A stretch of DNA of 64,000 nucleotides from JBBTCX01 sp964494205. GTDB taxonomy: Bacteria > Planctomycetota > Phycisphaerae > UBA1845. Positions 26,036 through 35,861 of this stretch are shown here, piece after piece. The position numbers and the translations under genes were made by a program. The first letter of the stretch is position 1; every line of letters begins with the position of its first letter. The notes below the pieces were generated by a model. That model was not told where the DNA came from. It ran no database searches and saw only the letters and a program-made list of their open reading frames with translations. The stretch lies in contig CAZBRD010000010.1 of assembly GCA_964494205.1 (NCBI GenBank), positions 159,799 to 223,798 of the forward strand, given 5' to 3'.

Positions 26036-27322
26036 ATGAAACTCCTCGCACTCGAAACCTTCAAGCTCGGCGTCAACAACCTGCGGTTGCACAAGCTGCG
26101 GTCGTTGCTGACTTCGCTTGGCATCATCTTCGGCGTGGCTGCGGTCATTTGTATGTTGTCGATCAGCGAGGGCGCGTCTGCGGACGAACTGCGTTTGATC
26201 GAGCTGCTTGGCACGAAGAACATCATCGTCAATTCCATTAAACCCGCGCAGACAACGGCGGTCGCGCAGGGTAACTCCAACCTTGTGCAATATGGAATCA
26301 CTCGGGCGGACGTGGCTGCTATCGAGGCCACCGTTCCGAACTTGGTGCACATCGTTCCGCTCAAAACGGTTTCCTACCGCGCGCGATCGGGTGTCAACCA
26401 GGCTGTGCTCAATGTCGTTGGCACAACTCCTGCCTTCTTCGAAATCGTCAACATCGACGTGTCTCAGGGTCGGGTTCTGACTGGTCCCGACATGACCGAT
26501 CGCCTCAACGTGTGCGTTATTGGTCACGAAATCGCGCAGCAGTTGTTCCCCGTGGAAGACCCGTTGGGCGAAACGATTCTGGTTGAGCGATACCCGAGCG
26601 CGGTTCCGTTCACCGTCGTCGGCGTTCTGGAACAGGCGCAGACAGCCGGTGCGCCCGCACGCGGCGTCGAGGAGCGAAACCTCAATCGCGAAGTGTTCAT
26701 TCCGCTGACGACAGCCGAATCGCAATTCGGCGAGATTACACGTAAGGTCGAATCAGGCTCGCGCGAGCTTATTAAGGTCCAGTACTCCGGCCTGTATCTC
26801 ACGGCTGACGACATCGAGCACGTCCTGCCGTTGTCGAAGATCGTGCAGCGTGTCCTCGAGCATAGCCGCACCAACGTCGACTACGAGATCAAGGTTCCGC
26901 TCGAGCGATTGAAGCTGGCAGAGAAGAAGAAGCGAAACAGCCAGCTCACGCTGGGTTTCATCGCGGGCGTGTCGCTGCTGGTCGGTGGTATCGGCATCAT
27001 GAACATCATGCTGGCTACGGTCACTGAGCGTACGCGGGAAATTGGCATCCGCCGCGCTCTCGGTGCGAGGCAAAAGCACATCGCCGTTCAGTTCCTTGTC
27101 GAGACAGTCGTGTTGTCGATCAGTGGCGGCTTGGTGGGCGCGATGCTGGGAATCAGCGGGGCGTACGTGCTCAGCTCCTACGGCGAATGGAACACGATCG
27201 TGAGTACCTGGTCGGTTTTGGTCAGCTTTGGATTGTCGGTTCTTGTCGGGATCTTCTTCGGGATGTACCCCGCCATGTCAGCCGCAAAGCTCGATCCGAT
27301 CGTCGCGCTACGATACGAATAG
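26036..27322 (+). CDS. MacB-type ABC transporter permease (FtsX domain)
   Basis: 428 residues. An N-terminal membrane helix (about 23-45) is followed by a periplasmic MacB-PCD-like domain (45-300) and three C-terminal helices (about 305-420). The coupling segment VTERTREIGIRRALGARQKH (about 322-341) contacts the ATPase. TSLGIIFGVAAVI near the N-terminus is typical. This family works in mechanotransmission or export of peptides and lipoproteins. No ATPase or membrane-fusion gene adjoins it; the preceding ALDH gene ends 46 nt upstream, so partners must be encoded elsewhere. A low-charge insert (about 200-215, AQTAGAPARGVEE) is lineage-specific. Confidence 0.88.
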   Translation: MKLLALETFKLGVNNLRLHKLRSLLTSLGIIFGVAAVICMLSISEGASADELRLIELLGTKNIIVNSIKPAQTTAVAQGNSNLVQYGITRADVAAIEATVPNLVHIVPLKTVSYRARSGVNQAVLNVVGTTPAFFEIVNIDVSQGRVLTGPDMTDRLNVCVIGHEIAQQLFPVEDPLGETILVERYPSAVPFTVVGVLEQAQTAGAPARGVEERNLNREVFIPLTTAESQFGEITRKVESGSRELIKVQYSGLYLTADDIEHVLPLSKIVQRVLEHSRTNVDYEIKVPLERLKLAEKKKRNSQLTLGFIAGVSLLVGGIGIMNIMLATVTERTREIGIRRALGARQKHIAVQFLVETVVLSISGGLVGAMLGISGAYVLSSYGEWNTIVSTWSVLVSFGLSVLVGIFFGMYPAMSAAKLDPIVALRYE

Positions 27323-27691
27323 GCTCCAGATTTGCCTGGCGCAAAAGTGGACACTTGGGGCCGAGAATTAAAGTCAAGGAATAATAGAGGCCTTTTCGAT
27401 AGCGCCAGGGGCATTCTCTAAGAAAAATTCGTCCGCGCTTGACCCCTGTCGTATACTTCCGTTGAAGCTGTTCCCCCCCTTATGCAGTCTCCCCAAAGTA
27501 CATGAGCGCGCCCGCATTGCGGGCACTGTGTTCGGTTGTCGCGTTTACAAGTGTCGACATGAACTTTCTGCTCGCTGACGCGCCCAATGGTTATCGAGCA
27601 TCGTACTAATAAGTAGGGGCCGATCCTAAGGAGAGGAGACTCCGGGTGTGGGCCGGTTCCGATTTTAGGAGAGAGAAAAGGAGGTCGGGTT
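27323..27691. other. Leader region of the sigma factor gene, 369 nt
   Basis: No gene seen. A 6-bp hairpin GCCCGC-ATT-GCGGGC lies at 27510-27524, and TCCTAA (27624-27629) can pair with TTAGGA (27665-27670) just before the ribosome site AAAGGAGG (27677-27684). TATACT at 27452 looks like a -10 but lacks a well-spaced -35. Confidence 0.4.
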
Positions 27692-28687
27692 ATGTCATTA
27701 ATCATGACCAATTTGATCGAGGACAAAGCGGTTCTTCCAATGTTGCCGACGGCTAAGCCGCCGATGGATTCAGTGATTGATTCACTGTCGTCCGCGGATC
27801 AGGTATTGCTGACGCGCTTGCTGACGGAACCAATCGATTACGTCGATCACCCCGACTTTGCCAAGGCCAATACTGAATCGAAACTGTTTGGCGGTGCAGC
27901 CAAGCTGACTGATCGAAACGCGACCCGCTTCGCGGAAAAGGCCGATGCCATTACCAAGGTGGTGAGCAGCGGCGAGCGTATGCCGACATTGAGCCATAAA
28001 GAAGAGCAGCACCTGTTCATGCGCTACAACTACTCGCGCCGGCAGATTTGCCAGATTCTGGCGAAAGAAGCGGGCAAGTCGCTGAGTGCTGCCAGCACGC
28101 GTCAATTGCTCGCGTGGGGCCACCGTGCGCTCGCGACCCGCGGCGTCATCGTGCGGATCAACATTCCGCTGGTGCTCGCCATGGCCAAGCGAACCAAGAT
28201 CGCCAGCATCGATTTCAACGAAATGATCAGCGAGGGCAACATGGCCCTTCTTCGCAGCGTCGAGAAGTTCGACTGCGGACGCGGGTTCAAGTTCTCGACT
28301 TATTCGTGCCGCGCGATTCTGAAGAGTTTCTCGCGAGTGGCGATGCGTGCGAGCCGTTACCGGGGCCAGTTCCCGACCGAGTTCGACCCAGCCATGGAAA
28401 AGTCTGACTTCGCGGAAACTCAGCGCGAGGGTGTCGAGCGCGATTGCGTCGACGAACTCAAGGATATTCTGGTGAAGAACCTTGCGGGCTTGAGCGACGT
28501 GGAAAAGACTGTGATTCACGAACGCTTCGCAATTGGTGATGAGACACCGGGTTTGCTGACTCAGCCAAAGACGCTGGAGCAAGTGGGCCACATCATCGGT
28601 GTGACCAAGGAGCGTGTGCGTCAAATTCAGAACAACGCACTGAAGAAGATTCGACATGCTCTCGAAGAGAACTACTTAGCGGCTTAA
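27692..28687 (+). CDS. Divergent sigma-70 family RNA polymerase sigma factor
   Basis: 331 residues. An unconserved N-terminus (1-95) is followed by regions 1.2-2 (about 100-225) with FNEMISEGNMALLRSVEKFD and FKFSTYSCRAILKSFSR, and region 4 (about 265-325) with KTLEQVGHIIGVTKERVRQI, a standard -35-binding helix-turn-helix. Region 2.3 lacks the Trp pair of housekeeping sigma (STYATWWIRQAI becomes STYSCRAILKSF), so promoter melting probably differs. Region 3 is short. A very strong ribosome site AAAGGAGG lies 7 nt upstream, suggesting high expression. Not an ECF factor, because region 1.2-like sequence and length exceed that class. A terminator follows. Confidence 0.87.
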   Translation: MSLIMTNLIEDKAVLPMLPTAKPPMDSVIDSLSSADQVLLTRLLTEPIDYVDHPDFAKANTESKLFGGAAKLTDRNATRFAEKADAITKVVSSGERMPTLSHKEEQHLFMRYNYSRRQICQILAKEAGKSLSAASTRQLLAWGHRALATRGVIVRINIPLVLAMAKRTKIASIDFNEMISEGNMALLRSVEKFDCGRGFKFSTYSCRAILKSFSRVAMRASRYRGQFPTEFDPAMEKSDFAETQREGVERDCVDELKDILVKNLAGLSDVEKTVIHERFAIGDETPGLLTQPKTLEQVGHIIGVTKERVRQIQNNALKKIRHALEENYLAA

Positions 28688-28730
28688 TACCGACTTCCTG
28701 ACAACTTCCACCTTTGTAAACACGCGACGA

Positions 28731-28778
28731 CCGGGTCGCATGGCGGTTCATCCCGCTTATGCGACCCGGCCCGTTTTT
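28731..28778 (+). terminator. Rho-independent terminator of the sigma factor gene
   Basis: Stem CCGGGTCGCAT (28731-28741)/ATGCGACCCGG (28759-28769), 11 bp perfect, followed by CCCG and TTTTT. Confidence 0.85.
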
Positions 28779-28814
28779 ACGTGTTACCAAAGATGACGGG
28801 GGATTGCGATTAAG

Positions 28815-28852
28815 CAAAAATAAGGGGGGGTCGGTTAAGAAAACCGACCCCC
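28815..28852 (-). terminator. Rho-independent terminator of the FG-GAP gene
   Basis: Perfect 11-bp stem GGGGGTCGGTT (28826-28836)/AACCGACCCCC (28842-28852). Read on the minus strand it is followed by CCTTATTTTTGC, 34 nt after the stop at 28886. Confidence 0.85.
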
Positions 28853-28885
28853 GAAACCAATTGAACGTTGTGCTATTGGCTTGCG

Positions 28886-31702
28886 CTAAGGCAGCGTTGC
28901 CCCGTTGTAAACATCGTAAGCATCCGCACCGTTGAGCAGATCAATCTCGCGGAGCACGTCAGCCGGGTTCGACTGGCCGCTGCGATCGATATCCGTCGCG
29001 TAGATTGGCAGCGACGATACTCCGTTCAGCGCATCGATCAGGTCGAGAATGTCGACCGGGCTGCTGACTCCATCGCCGTTCACGTCGGCGGGCAGGAAAC
29101 CAACGCGGGTGCTCGTGCCGCTGGCGATGTGTGTGATCGTCGACCACGCGCCAACCGCCACCGAATGATCTAGCGTGAGCACCACGGTGTTATTCGAACC
29201 GGACGTGACATCGATGATGACCGGAGGAAGCTGCGTGCCGCCGTCCTGCGATAAGGAGAAGTCCTCGATATGCAGACCCGTCGCATCGCCGTCGAAGGTT
29301 AGCTCGAACTCACTCCAGCCGACGGGGTTCGTGCCGTCCACGTTGGAGGGCTGTCTTGCGTCAATCGCGCCGTCGGGCGGATTGCTGGAAACGATTTCAA
29401 TATCGTTCGTGCCGCAGACCAGCGAAGCAACCTGGAAGTTATCGATGCCCGCTTCGGTGATGGAGTTGTTCGGCGTATCGGATACTCCAAACCGCACTCG
29501 TACCTGGCCGGTCGGTGTCACGTAATCTCCCACCTGGAACGAATCGACCTGCCAGGTGCTGTTCGTACCAGATACTGAGCGCACCTGCGTCCATTGCTGT
29601 CCATTGTCGTTGGAAACCTCGACCGTCAGGTAGTCGGTACCAGTCACCCCCGTGTTCTGACAGAAGAACCATTGATGGTAAGAAATAGTGCCATCGGTCC
29701 CCGCCAGATCAATGGTCGGAGAGATGAGATACGTTGGACCGCCATCCACGTCAGATACGCTTGCGCCTTCGCCCAGTGCGCCGTTCTTTGTGACGAACGC
29801 CTTGACTGCATCGCCAGCGGCCGTCGCATCTGAATTGGGAGCAGCCAAGAGACTTGAAACCAACGTGCCGTTGGGTGTCGCCTGTTCCCATGCACCGGCC
29901 AACACGCCTTCATTGACGACAGTCCACGCACTCACGTCGCCTTCGATCTCATCGCGCAGAGTGATTTCATTACCCAACGCGGCGATGGCCACGTATGGCC
30001 CGGCTGCACCGGCTGGCGGATCGGTAAATTGCAAACCACCTTCGACGTCACCGCTGACATACCAGCGATAGGTGGAAGTGCAGGCACTCGGCGGGAGCGC
30101 CGCTTCATAGAGATCCTCTCCGATGGAGTTCATCGGAATGCTCTCAAACTGTCCGCTGCCCTGAGCAAGATGCAGCACACCTGAGTTTGGAATCGGAACG
30201 GCTGTGCCGACGCCGGTAAAGCGAACCCTGAACGTGATTCCATCGGCTGGCGGCACAAAACCCGGCAATCCATTTGGATAACCAAACGTCAAACCGATCG
30301 GCGGTTGATTGATCCAAATCTGCGTGCTGTTGCAGCGGCCGATGACCATGTCATTCCAGCCGTCGCCGTTGAGATCGAAAATGGCAATGTCGTGCACGCC
30401 TGTCGGCGTCCACGGTAACGCTCCGCCTTGTTCCTGAAGAGTAACGCTGGGTAGATCGCCCAGGTTGCGGTAGATGTGCAAGCGACGGTCGCAGGCCGGT
30501 GCATCAACGTCAACGTCGGTGATCACCACGTCGTTAAACCCGTCGTTGTTGAGGTCGACGACGAGACTGTCTCCGCCGAATCCATCATCAAATCCGCCGC
30601 CGGTGAAGGAGTACGTGCGCGTCGAGAAATCGGCCCGGCCATCGGGACCGTTGCCGAGGTTCAGCAAGTAACGATCCGAACCGTCGTCGGTGATGATCAT
30701 GTCCGGGCGATTGTCTTGATTCAAATCACCAACGGTCACGTGATACGGTGAACCAGAATACGGCGTCTCAATCGCATTGAAATAACCGGGATTGGCTGGG
30801 TTGTTGTACGAGATGTTCACTCGCGTTGGCGCATCGAGCGCCGTGTCTTTTACGATATCCGCCCAGCCGTCGCCGTTCATGTCGACGATGGCGGTGGCCA
30901 TGCCGAAGGACGACTGAAGCATCGCGGGCGTCATTCGTGAGTGACCCGAATCGGTGAAATTTCCCTGGCCGTCGTTAATCAGGAGGCGGTCGTTGACATC
31001 GATCGGTCTGAACCCGCCCTGGTCATACTCGCCGAAATACAGATCGGGATAGCCGTCGCCCGTTACGTCACCGGCAGAGACGGAGCAGAATCGCGGAGAA
31101 ACATTGGGCCCGGTTGGGAGCTGGCGCAGTTGCGGGAATCGTTGTTCCTCATAACGGAATCCGAGCCAGACGCCTTCGGGTGCACCTTTGTTCATGTACA
31201 CGCGTGGGTGAGAGATCGTCTTGGGAAGTCCCTCGCTGAGTGTGGTGGCAGTCACCATGTCGAGCCAACCGTCGAGATTCACGTCGGTGAGCGCGACGTC
31301 GCGATCGTTGGTCAGGTCGAGAAAGCCTTGACCGCCATCATTGGCTTCTGTCGCATACTGATTCGTGCGATCGACAAGGACGCCGTTGATGGGATGCCCC
31401 TGGGCGATGCCTTCGTTCATGAACAGCACGTTGCGACGACGTCCGGGAGTGGTCCAACCTTGTTTGCGGACGCACACGAGGTCGATGTCGCCGTCGTTGT
31501 CGATATCACCCCACGCGTAGTCCTTCTCTTCGGGATCACTCACTCCGAGCAAGGGCTCCGCGATGAGCCGCGTCGAAGTTTCATTTTCAAACTCGATCCA
31601 CCCGCCGCTGCCGGCGAAAAGCGCACCGGCTGAGCCCCAACAAAATGTTGTTCCAAGAAGTAGATTCGGAATGATGCCAACTCGCCTCACGGATGTAGAC
31701 AT
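28886..31702 (-). CDS. Large secreted FG-GAP/VCBS repeat protein with C-terminal dockerin
   Basis: 938 residues. Signal peptide 1-30; GGAG lies 7 nt before the ATG. Residues about 40-460 are FG-GAP-like repeats with calcium loops such as WGDIDNDGDIDLV, LTDVNLDGWLDMV, AGDVTGDGYPDLYFG, IVDMNGDGWADIV, VDLNNDGFNDVVI and FDLNGDGWNDMVIG, a seven-bladed propeller in related proteins. A choice-of-anchor-like beta-sandwich (about 590-760) follows. The end is a canonical type I dockerin-like pair, PADVNGDGVSSPVDILDLID and TDIDRSGQSNPADVLREID (about 870-925). It is probably extracellular and attached through the dockerin-like module. No enzymatic motif seen. Confidence 0.88.
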   Translation of the reverse strand: MSTSVRRVGIIPNLLLGTTFCWGSAGALFAGSGGWIEFENETSTRLIAEPLLGVSDPEEKDYAWGDIDNDGDIDLVCVRKQGWTTPGRRRNVLFMNEGIAQGHPINGVLVDRTNQYATEANDGGQGFLDLTNDRDVALTDVNLDGWLDMVTATTLSEGLPKTISHPRVYMNKGAPEGVWLGFRYEEQRFPQLRQLPTGPNVSPRFCSVSAGDVTGDGYPDLYFGEYDQGGFRPIDVNDRLLINDGQGNFTDSGHSRMTPAMLQSSFGMATAIVDMNGDGWADIVKDTALDAPTRVNISYNNPANPGYFNAIETPYSGSPYHVTVGDLNQDNRPDMIITDDGSDRYLLNLGNGPDGRADFSTRTYSFTGGGFDDGFGGDSLVVDLNNDGFNDVVITDVDVDAPACDRRLHIYRNLGDLPSVTLQEQGGALPWTPTGVHDIAIFDLNGDGWNDMVIGRCNSTQIWINQPPIGLTFGYPNGLPGFVPPADGITFRVRFTGVGTAVPIPNSGVLHLAQGSGQFESIPMNSIGEDLYEAALPPSACTSTYRWYVSGDVEGGLQFTDPPAGAAGPYVAIAALGNEITLRDEIEGDVSAWTVVNEGVLAGAWEQATPNGTLVSSLLAAPNSDATAAGDAVKAFVTKNGALGEGASVSDVDGGPTYLISPTIDLAGTDGTISYHQWFFCQNTGVTGTDYLTVEVSNDNGQQWTQVRSVSGTNSTWQVDSFQVGDYVTPTGQVRVRFGVSDTPNNSITEAGIDNFQVASLVCGTNDIEIVSSNPPDGAIDARQPSNVDGTNPVGWSEFELTFDGDATGLHIEDFSLSQDGGTQLPPVIIDVTSGSNNTVVLTLDHSVAVGAWSTITHIASGTSTRVGFLPADVNGDGVSSPVDILDLIDALNGVSSLPIYATDIDRSGQSNPADVLREIDLLNGADAYDVYNGATLP

Positions 31703-32153
31703 GCTAATTCTCCAGGGACAAAAAATCGGCCGCTTGAACGAGGGACGAAATTATAACTCAGCGCCTGATATGAGTGCCAGCACCATTATGTTTGTCTTGG
31801 CATTAACAAAAGCGAATTTAACCAGACCTTAGAATTAAGTTTCGATATGTTCACGCGGTCCGCCGCCGGATTTGTGCAACTGCTTCAATCAAGAATTGGT
31901 TAACATTCAGCAAGAAATGCCGCGTTTTTGAATTGCTTTACCGGCTCAGTTGCAACTGTGTTAAGTCCCGATAGCCGCACTGGTGACACAAACGGCGAAA
32001 CCGACGCGTGTCGGTGCGATTATCGAAATACAGGTTTGTGACTGTGAACTGAATCTTGGGTCGAATCGCGCCGTTCATTGTGCTGGTTACCAACAACTAC
32101 TATCGGTTATCATGTCGCCGTTCGTGCTGGGGCTCATTCATCCGGAGAATCAC
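31703..32153. other. Divergent promoter region, 451 nt
   Basis: It lies between two large divergently transcribed secreted-protein genes. No gene, terminator or repeat that I can support; promoters are expected but no consensus pair stands out. Confidence 0.4.
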
Positions 32154-35100
32154 ATGCGTCGTTCATTCATTGCGGGGTTGCTTGCTATCTTTTACCTGTT
32201 AACGAGTCTGTCATCCGCGCTCGCGTTGCCGCCGAGCTTTCTCGATGAGTCGATCGCGGACAACTGGAACCAGGCGGTTGGCGTCACCTTTGCTTCTGAT
32301 GGCCGCATGTTCGTGTGGGAAAAAGGCGGGCGTGTGTGGAACGTCGAGAACGGCGTGAAGGCCGCCTCTCCGCTCATCGACATCAGCGACGAAGTTGGCG
32401 ATTGGCGAGATTACGGTTTCCTCGGTTTCGCGGTCGATCCGGATTTCTACAACAACGGCTACATCTATTTGCTCTACGTCGTGGACTACTATCACCTGCT
32501 GTTCGGAGGACAGCCGGGCTATGATCCCGGCGCGGACTGGTACTTTCAGGACACGATCGCGCGACTGACTCGCTACACGTGCAACGCGGGCGACGGCTAT
32601 CGCAGCGTGGACTACGGAAGTCGAACCGTGTTGATCGGCGATTCGATCTCGACGGGTTTCCCGATGTGCCATCAGTCGCACGGAATCGGTTCGCTCGTGT
32701 TCGGCGAAGATGGCACGCTCCTGATGACGTGCGGAGACGGCGCGAGTTACGAGACCGTCGATACCGGCGGACCAACATCAGGCAGCAGTAACACCTGTCT
32801 CGCTGACGGAATCATTCGACCTGCCGAAGACGTCGGCGCATTTCGTTCGCAGCTTCTCAATGCGATGAACGGCAAGGTGCTGCGTATTGATCCAGCAACC
32901 GGCGAAGGTCTGCCGAGTAATCCGTTTTATGATCCGTTGAATCCAAGTTCGCCGCAGTCGCGCGTGTGGGCTTTGGGTCTTCGCAACCCATTTCGAGCGA
33001 CGCTTCGCCCCGGCAGCGGCGTGAGCGATCCGTCGATCGGTGATCCCGGATCGTTGTACATTGGCGACGTCGGCTGGAATTCGTGGGAGGAACTTAACAT
33101 CGTTCGCGAACCGGGCGTGAACTTCGGTTGGCCGATTTACGAGGGATACGAAGAGAACTGGGGATACTACTTCGCACCAACTCAAAATCAGGACGCCCCC
33201 AATCCGCTCTTCGGGACCACGCCGCCGGGACAGGGTCTATGCTCGCAGCAGTCTTTTGACTTTCAGGACTTGTTGATTCAGGACACACTCGATCCAAGCC
33301 CCGTTTGGCCGAATCAGTGCGATCCCAATTCTAACATCAGTCCGGTTACGACGACGTTCGAACACCAGCGCCCCGCTCTTGATTGGAGTCACGGTGGGAC
33401 TTCACGCGTTGGCACGTATGTGGGGAACAACGCGGCTGTGGCAAATATCGGCGACGTTGGTTCACCGGTCGATGGTCCGCAGTTCGGCGGCAACAGCTCG
33501 ACCGCAGGTGTGTGGTACACGGGGACCGATTTTCCGCCCGAGTATCAGTACACTTATTTTCAGGCTGAGTTTGGTGCGCGCTGGCTGCGGAACATTGTTT
33601 TTGATTCGAACGACAATCCCGTCCTGGTGCGCGATTTTGGCGACAACAACACCGGATCGATCGTGGCCGTGTCCACTGATCCGGTGAACGGAGGACTGTA
33701 TTACATCGCTTACGATCAAAGTGGTTGCTGCATGTTGCGGCGGATCACCTGGGTAGACAACCTGCCGCCGATCGCCATGGTGCAGGCCTCCGTCCACTAC
33801 GGCCCCGCACCGCTGACCGTTAATTTCACGGGCAACACATCGTTCGATCCGGACGGCAGCATGGGTCAGGAACTGACTTATGAGTGGGACTTTGGCGACG
33901 GCACCACGAGCAACGTGCCGAACCCGATTCATACGTTCCCATCGGCTGACATCACGGATGATGGTTCGTTCATCGCGCGCGTCTTCGAACTATCACCGCC
34001 ACATCCGCTCGGCGGCGGCAACTGGGATCCCGAAGTCATGCGCGACGACGATTATCCGCCGGAAGGAAACTTCGACAGTTACCGCCAATACGACACGTTC
34101 CACTTCGGTGACCAGGGGAATCTCGAGTGGGTGGGTTATGCGTTCAGTTCTCCGCGGGTCATTAAGGGTCTGACGTTTCAGGAAGGAATCCACTTCTGGG
34201 ATGGCGGCTGGTTTGACTCTCACCAGATACAAGTTCGGATTTCCGGTGTCTGGACGGCGGTGACAGGGCTTGTCACCACTCCTGCGTACGCCGGGAACAA
34301 CGGTATCAATTACGAGACCTACCAATTCGATTTCAATCCGGTGACCGCCGACGCGGTCCGCATCCACGGACAGCCGGGCGGCGTGGCTGACTTCATCAGC
34401 GTTGGTGAGCTGCGCGTCACTGGTGAGCCAACACCACCAGTGGGGCCGCACGTGTACAACGTGACGCTCACGGTTCGCGATTACCTGCAAGGTGAGGACG
34501 TGGAGAATTTCCTGATTTCGGTCAACAACACGCCGCCGATGGTGAACATCACCAGCCCGCCGATCGGTGCTATGTATGTTCCCGAAGGCAACACGACGAT
34601 GCCGCTGACGGCCGACATCTCTGACACGGAGCATTCGGCGGGAGAGTTGACTTGCCAGTGGCAGACCATCATGCACCACGATGAACACACGCACCCGGAA
34701 CCGTTTGATGAGGCGTGTGAGACAGAGGCTGTGCTTTCACCGCATGGCGGCGCGGATTGCGATGGCCAGTCGACGTTCTATTACGAAGTGGTCTTGAAAG
34801 TAACCGACGCGCATGGATTGTCGACGACCGTGTCACGTGACGTGAATCCGGATTGCGACGAGGGATGCCTCAACAACATCGATTGTCGTGATATGACATC
34901 GTGCACGCACGATCGCTGCACCGCGTCGGCATGCTCGAACGCCGGAGTCATCTTCGGCGACGTGAACGGTACATTCACGCTGGTTGTCGATCTCGATGAC
35001 ATCCTCTGCACGCTTTCGGGCTTTACGTCCTACAACAACTGTATGAATGCGGACATCGCAGGGTGCGGACCGAATAACACGATCGATCTCGATGACATAC

Positions 35101-35156
35101 TGGCTGTCCTCGGAGCATTTGCCGGAAACGATCCGTGCAACTGCGACGGACCGTGA
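32154..35156 (+). CDS. Secreted PQQ-type sugar dehydrogenase-like protein with PKD, discoidin-like and dockerin-like modules
   Basis: 1000 residues from the ATG at 32154 (GGAG upstream, signal peptide to about residue 24); upstream in-frame codons are ignored. Residues 25-520 form a glucose/sorbosone dehydrogenase propeller, shown by SHGIGSLVFGEDGTLLMTCG, VWALGLRNPFRATLRPG and LYIGDVGWNSWEELNIV with GVNFGWPIYEG. Then come a PKD domain (about 535-605, YEWDFGDG), a discoidin-like beta-sandwich (about 625-758), a second Ig-like segment (about 760-930) and a Cys-rich tail with two NLDDIL-type repeats (930-1000) also found on the 58472 protein. It may oxidise sugars outside the cell if PQQ is bound (inference). 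Confidence 0.87.
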   Translation: MRRSFIAGLLAIFYLLTSLSSALALPPSFLDESIADNWNQAVGVTFASDGRMFVWEKGGRVWNVENGVKAASPLIDISDEVGDWRDYGFLGFAVDPDFYNNGYIYLLYVVDYYHLLFGGQPGYDPGADWYFQDTIARLTRYTCNAGDGYRSVDYGSRTVLIGDSISTGFPMCHQSHGIGSLVFGEDGTLLMTCGDGASYETVDTGGPTSGSSNTCLADGIIRPAEDVGAFRSQLLNAMNGKVLRIDPATGEGLPSNPFYDPLNPSSPQSRVWALGLRNPFRATLRPGSGVSDPSIGDPGSLYIGDVGWNSWEELNIVREPGVNFGWPIYEGYEENWGYYFAPTQNQDAPNPLFGTTPPGQGLCSQQSFDFQDLLIQDTLDPSPVWPNQCDPNSNISPVTTTFEHQRPALDWSHGGTSRVGTYVGNNAAVANIGDVGSPVDGPQFGGNSSTAGVWYTGTDFPPEYQYTYFQAEFGARWLRNIVFDSNDNPVLVRDFGDNNTGSIVAVSTDPVNGGLYYIAYDQSGCCMLRRITWVDNLPPIAMVQASVHYGPAPLTVNFTGNTSFDPDGSMGQELTYEWDFGDGTTSNVPNPIHTFPSADITDDGSFIARVFELSPPHPLGGGNWDPEVMRDDDYPPEGNFDSYRQYDTFHFGDQGNLEWVGYAFSSPRVIKGLTFQEGIHFWDGGWFDSHQIQVRISGVWTAVTGLVTTPAYAGNNGINYETYQFDFNPVTADAVRIHGQPGGVADFISVGELRVTGEPTPPVGPHVYNVTLTVRDYLQGEDVENFLISVNNTPPMVNITSPPIGAMYVPEGNTTMPLTADISDTEHSAGELTCQWQTIMHHDEHTHPEPFDEACETEAVLSPHGGADCDGQSTFYYEVVLKVTDAHGLSTTVSRDVNPDCDEGCLNNIDCRDMTSCTHDRCTASACSNAGVIFGDVNGTFTLVVDLDDILCTLSGFTSYNNCMNADIAGCGPNNTIDLDDILAVLGAFAGNDPCNCDGP

Positions 35157-35396
35157 GGCGAACCTGGAACAGCTTCGTCGCGTGCAATTCATGCGTTTGC
35201 AATGACGGGATTGGATGGTTGTGCATCTCCCTCCAACAGAACGATTCCATTATCGGGTTGGTACAAAATCTTTCATGCGGTGAACAGTTATCGGCCACTA
35301 AATTGAAACAAGTCCGGACGCGGAAATCCGCTTAACAGCCTGCTAGAATAACCTACATCGGCCGCCAAAGAGGCAGCTGGTTGGAGAGGGGAAAGC

Positions 35397-35486
35397 ATGA
35401 CCATTCGCACGCATCTGTATCTCTTCCTTCGCCGCAAGGCCAAGATCGGTTTCTTCGCATTGATGACCTACGCAGCGCTCTGCTGA
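35397..35486 (+). CDS. Possible 29-residue small protein
   Basis: ATG preceded by GGAGAGGGGAAAGC, one of the better ribosome sites in the area. It encodes MTIRTHLYLFLRRK, then a short hydrophobic end (KIGFFALMTYAALC) and a TGA stop. It could be a small membrane peptide, a leader, or the surviving start of a lost gene. No relative recognised. Confidence 0.3.
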   Translation: MTIRTHLYLFLRRKAKIGFFALMTYAALC

Positions 35487-35633
35487 TCATCAGAAAATCC
35501 GATCAAGAGCCATAGAATTTCTTTCAACGAACGGACTATGGCCGTCTGTTTGCCGGCGATGCCCATGCGGGAGGCGTTCTTGCTGCGCAATTCGCAGTTG
35601 ATGTCCGCTGTTCACGTTGCGATAATGCTATTC

Positions 35634-35861
35634 ATGACAGCCAGCGAACGAATCGTAACTGAAGCATTGACTCTTTCAGAGCAGGATCGACTTGAGATCA
35701 TCGAGCAGCTCTGGGATAGCCTTGGTTTGTCCACGGATGATCTGGACCTCACAAACGAACAAAAGGTCATTCTCGACTCACGAATTGCTGAATTGGAGGT
35801 CGACCCTCACTCCGGTATTCCTTGGAGCAAGGTCAAAGCGGATCGCGGTACGCGGCAATGA
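35634..35861 (+). CDS. Addiction-module antitoxin (PF09720-like)
   Basis: 75 residues from the ATG at 35634, the start that aligns with the family; longer in-frame extensions are improbable. EALTLSEQDRLEIIEQLWDS is the family signature and IPWSKVKADR the usual toxin-contacting tail. It is the cognate antitoxin of the RelE/ParE-like protein whose start overlaps its stop. Confidence 0.83.
   Translation: MTASERIVTEALTLSEQDRLEIIEQLWDSLGLSTDDLDLTNEQKVILDSRIAELEVDPHSGIPWSKVKADRGTRQ

Noticed and set aside
27439..27457. TTGACC ... TATACT as a promoter for the sigma factor
   Set aside because: The two hexamers are only 7 nt apart, far from the 16-18 nt needed, and no alternative -35 lies at the right distance.
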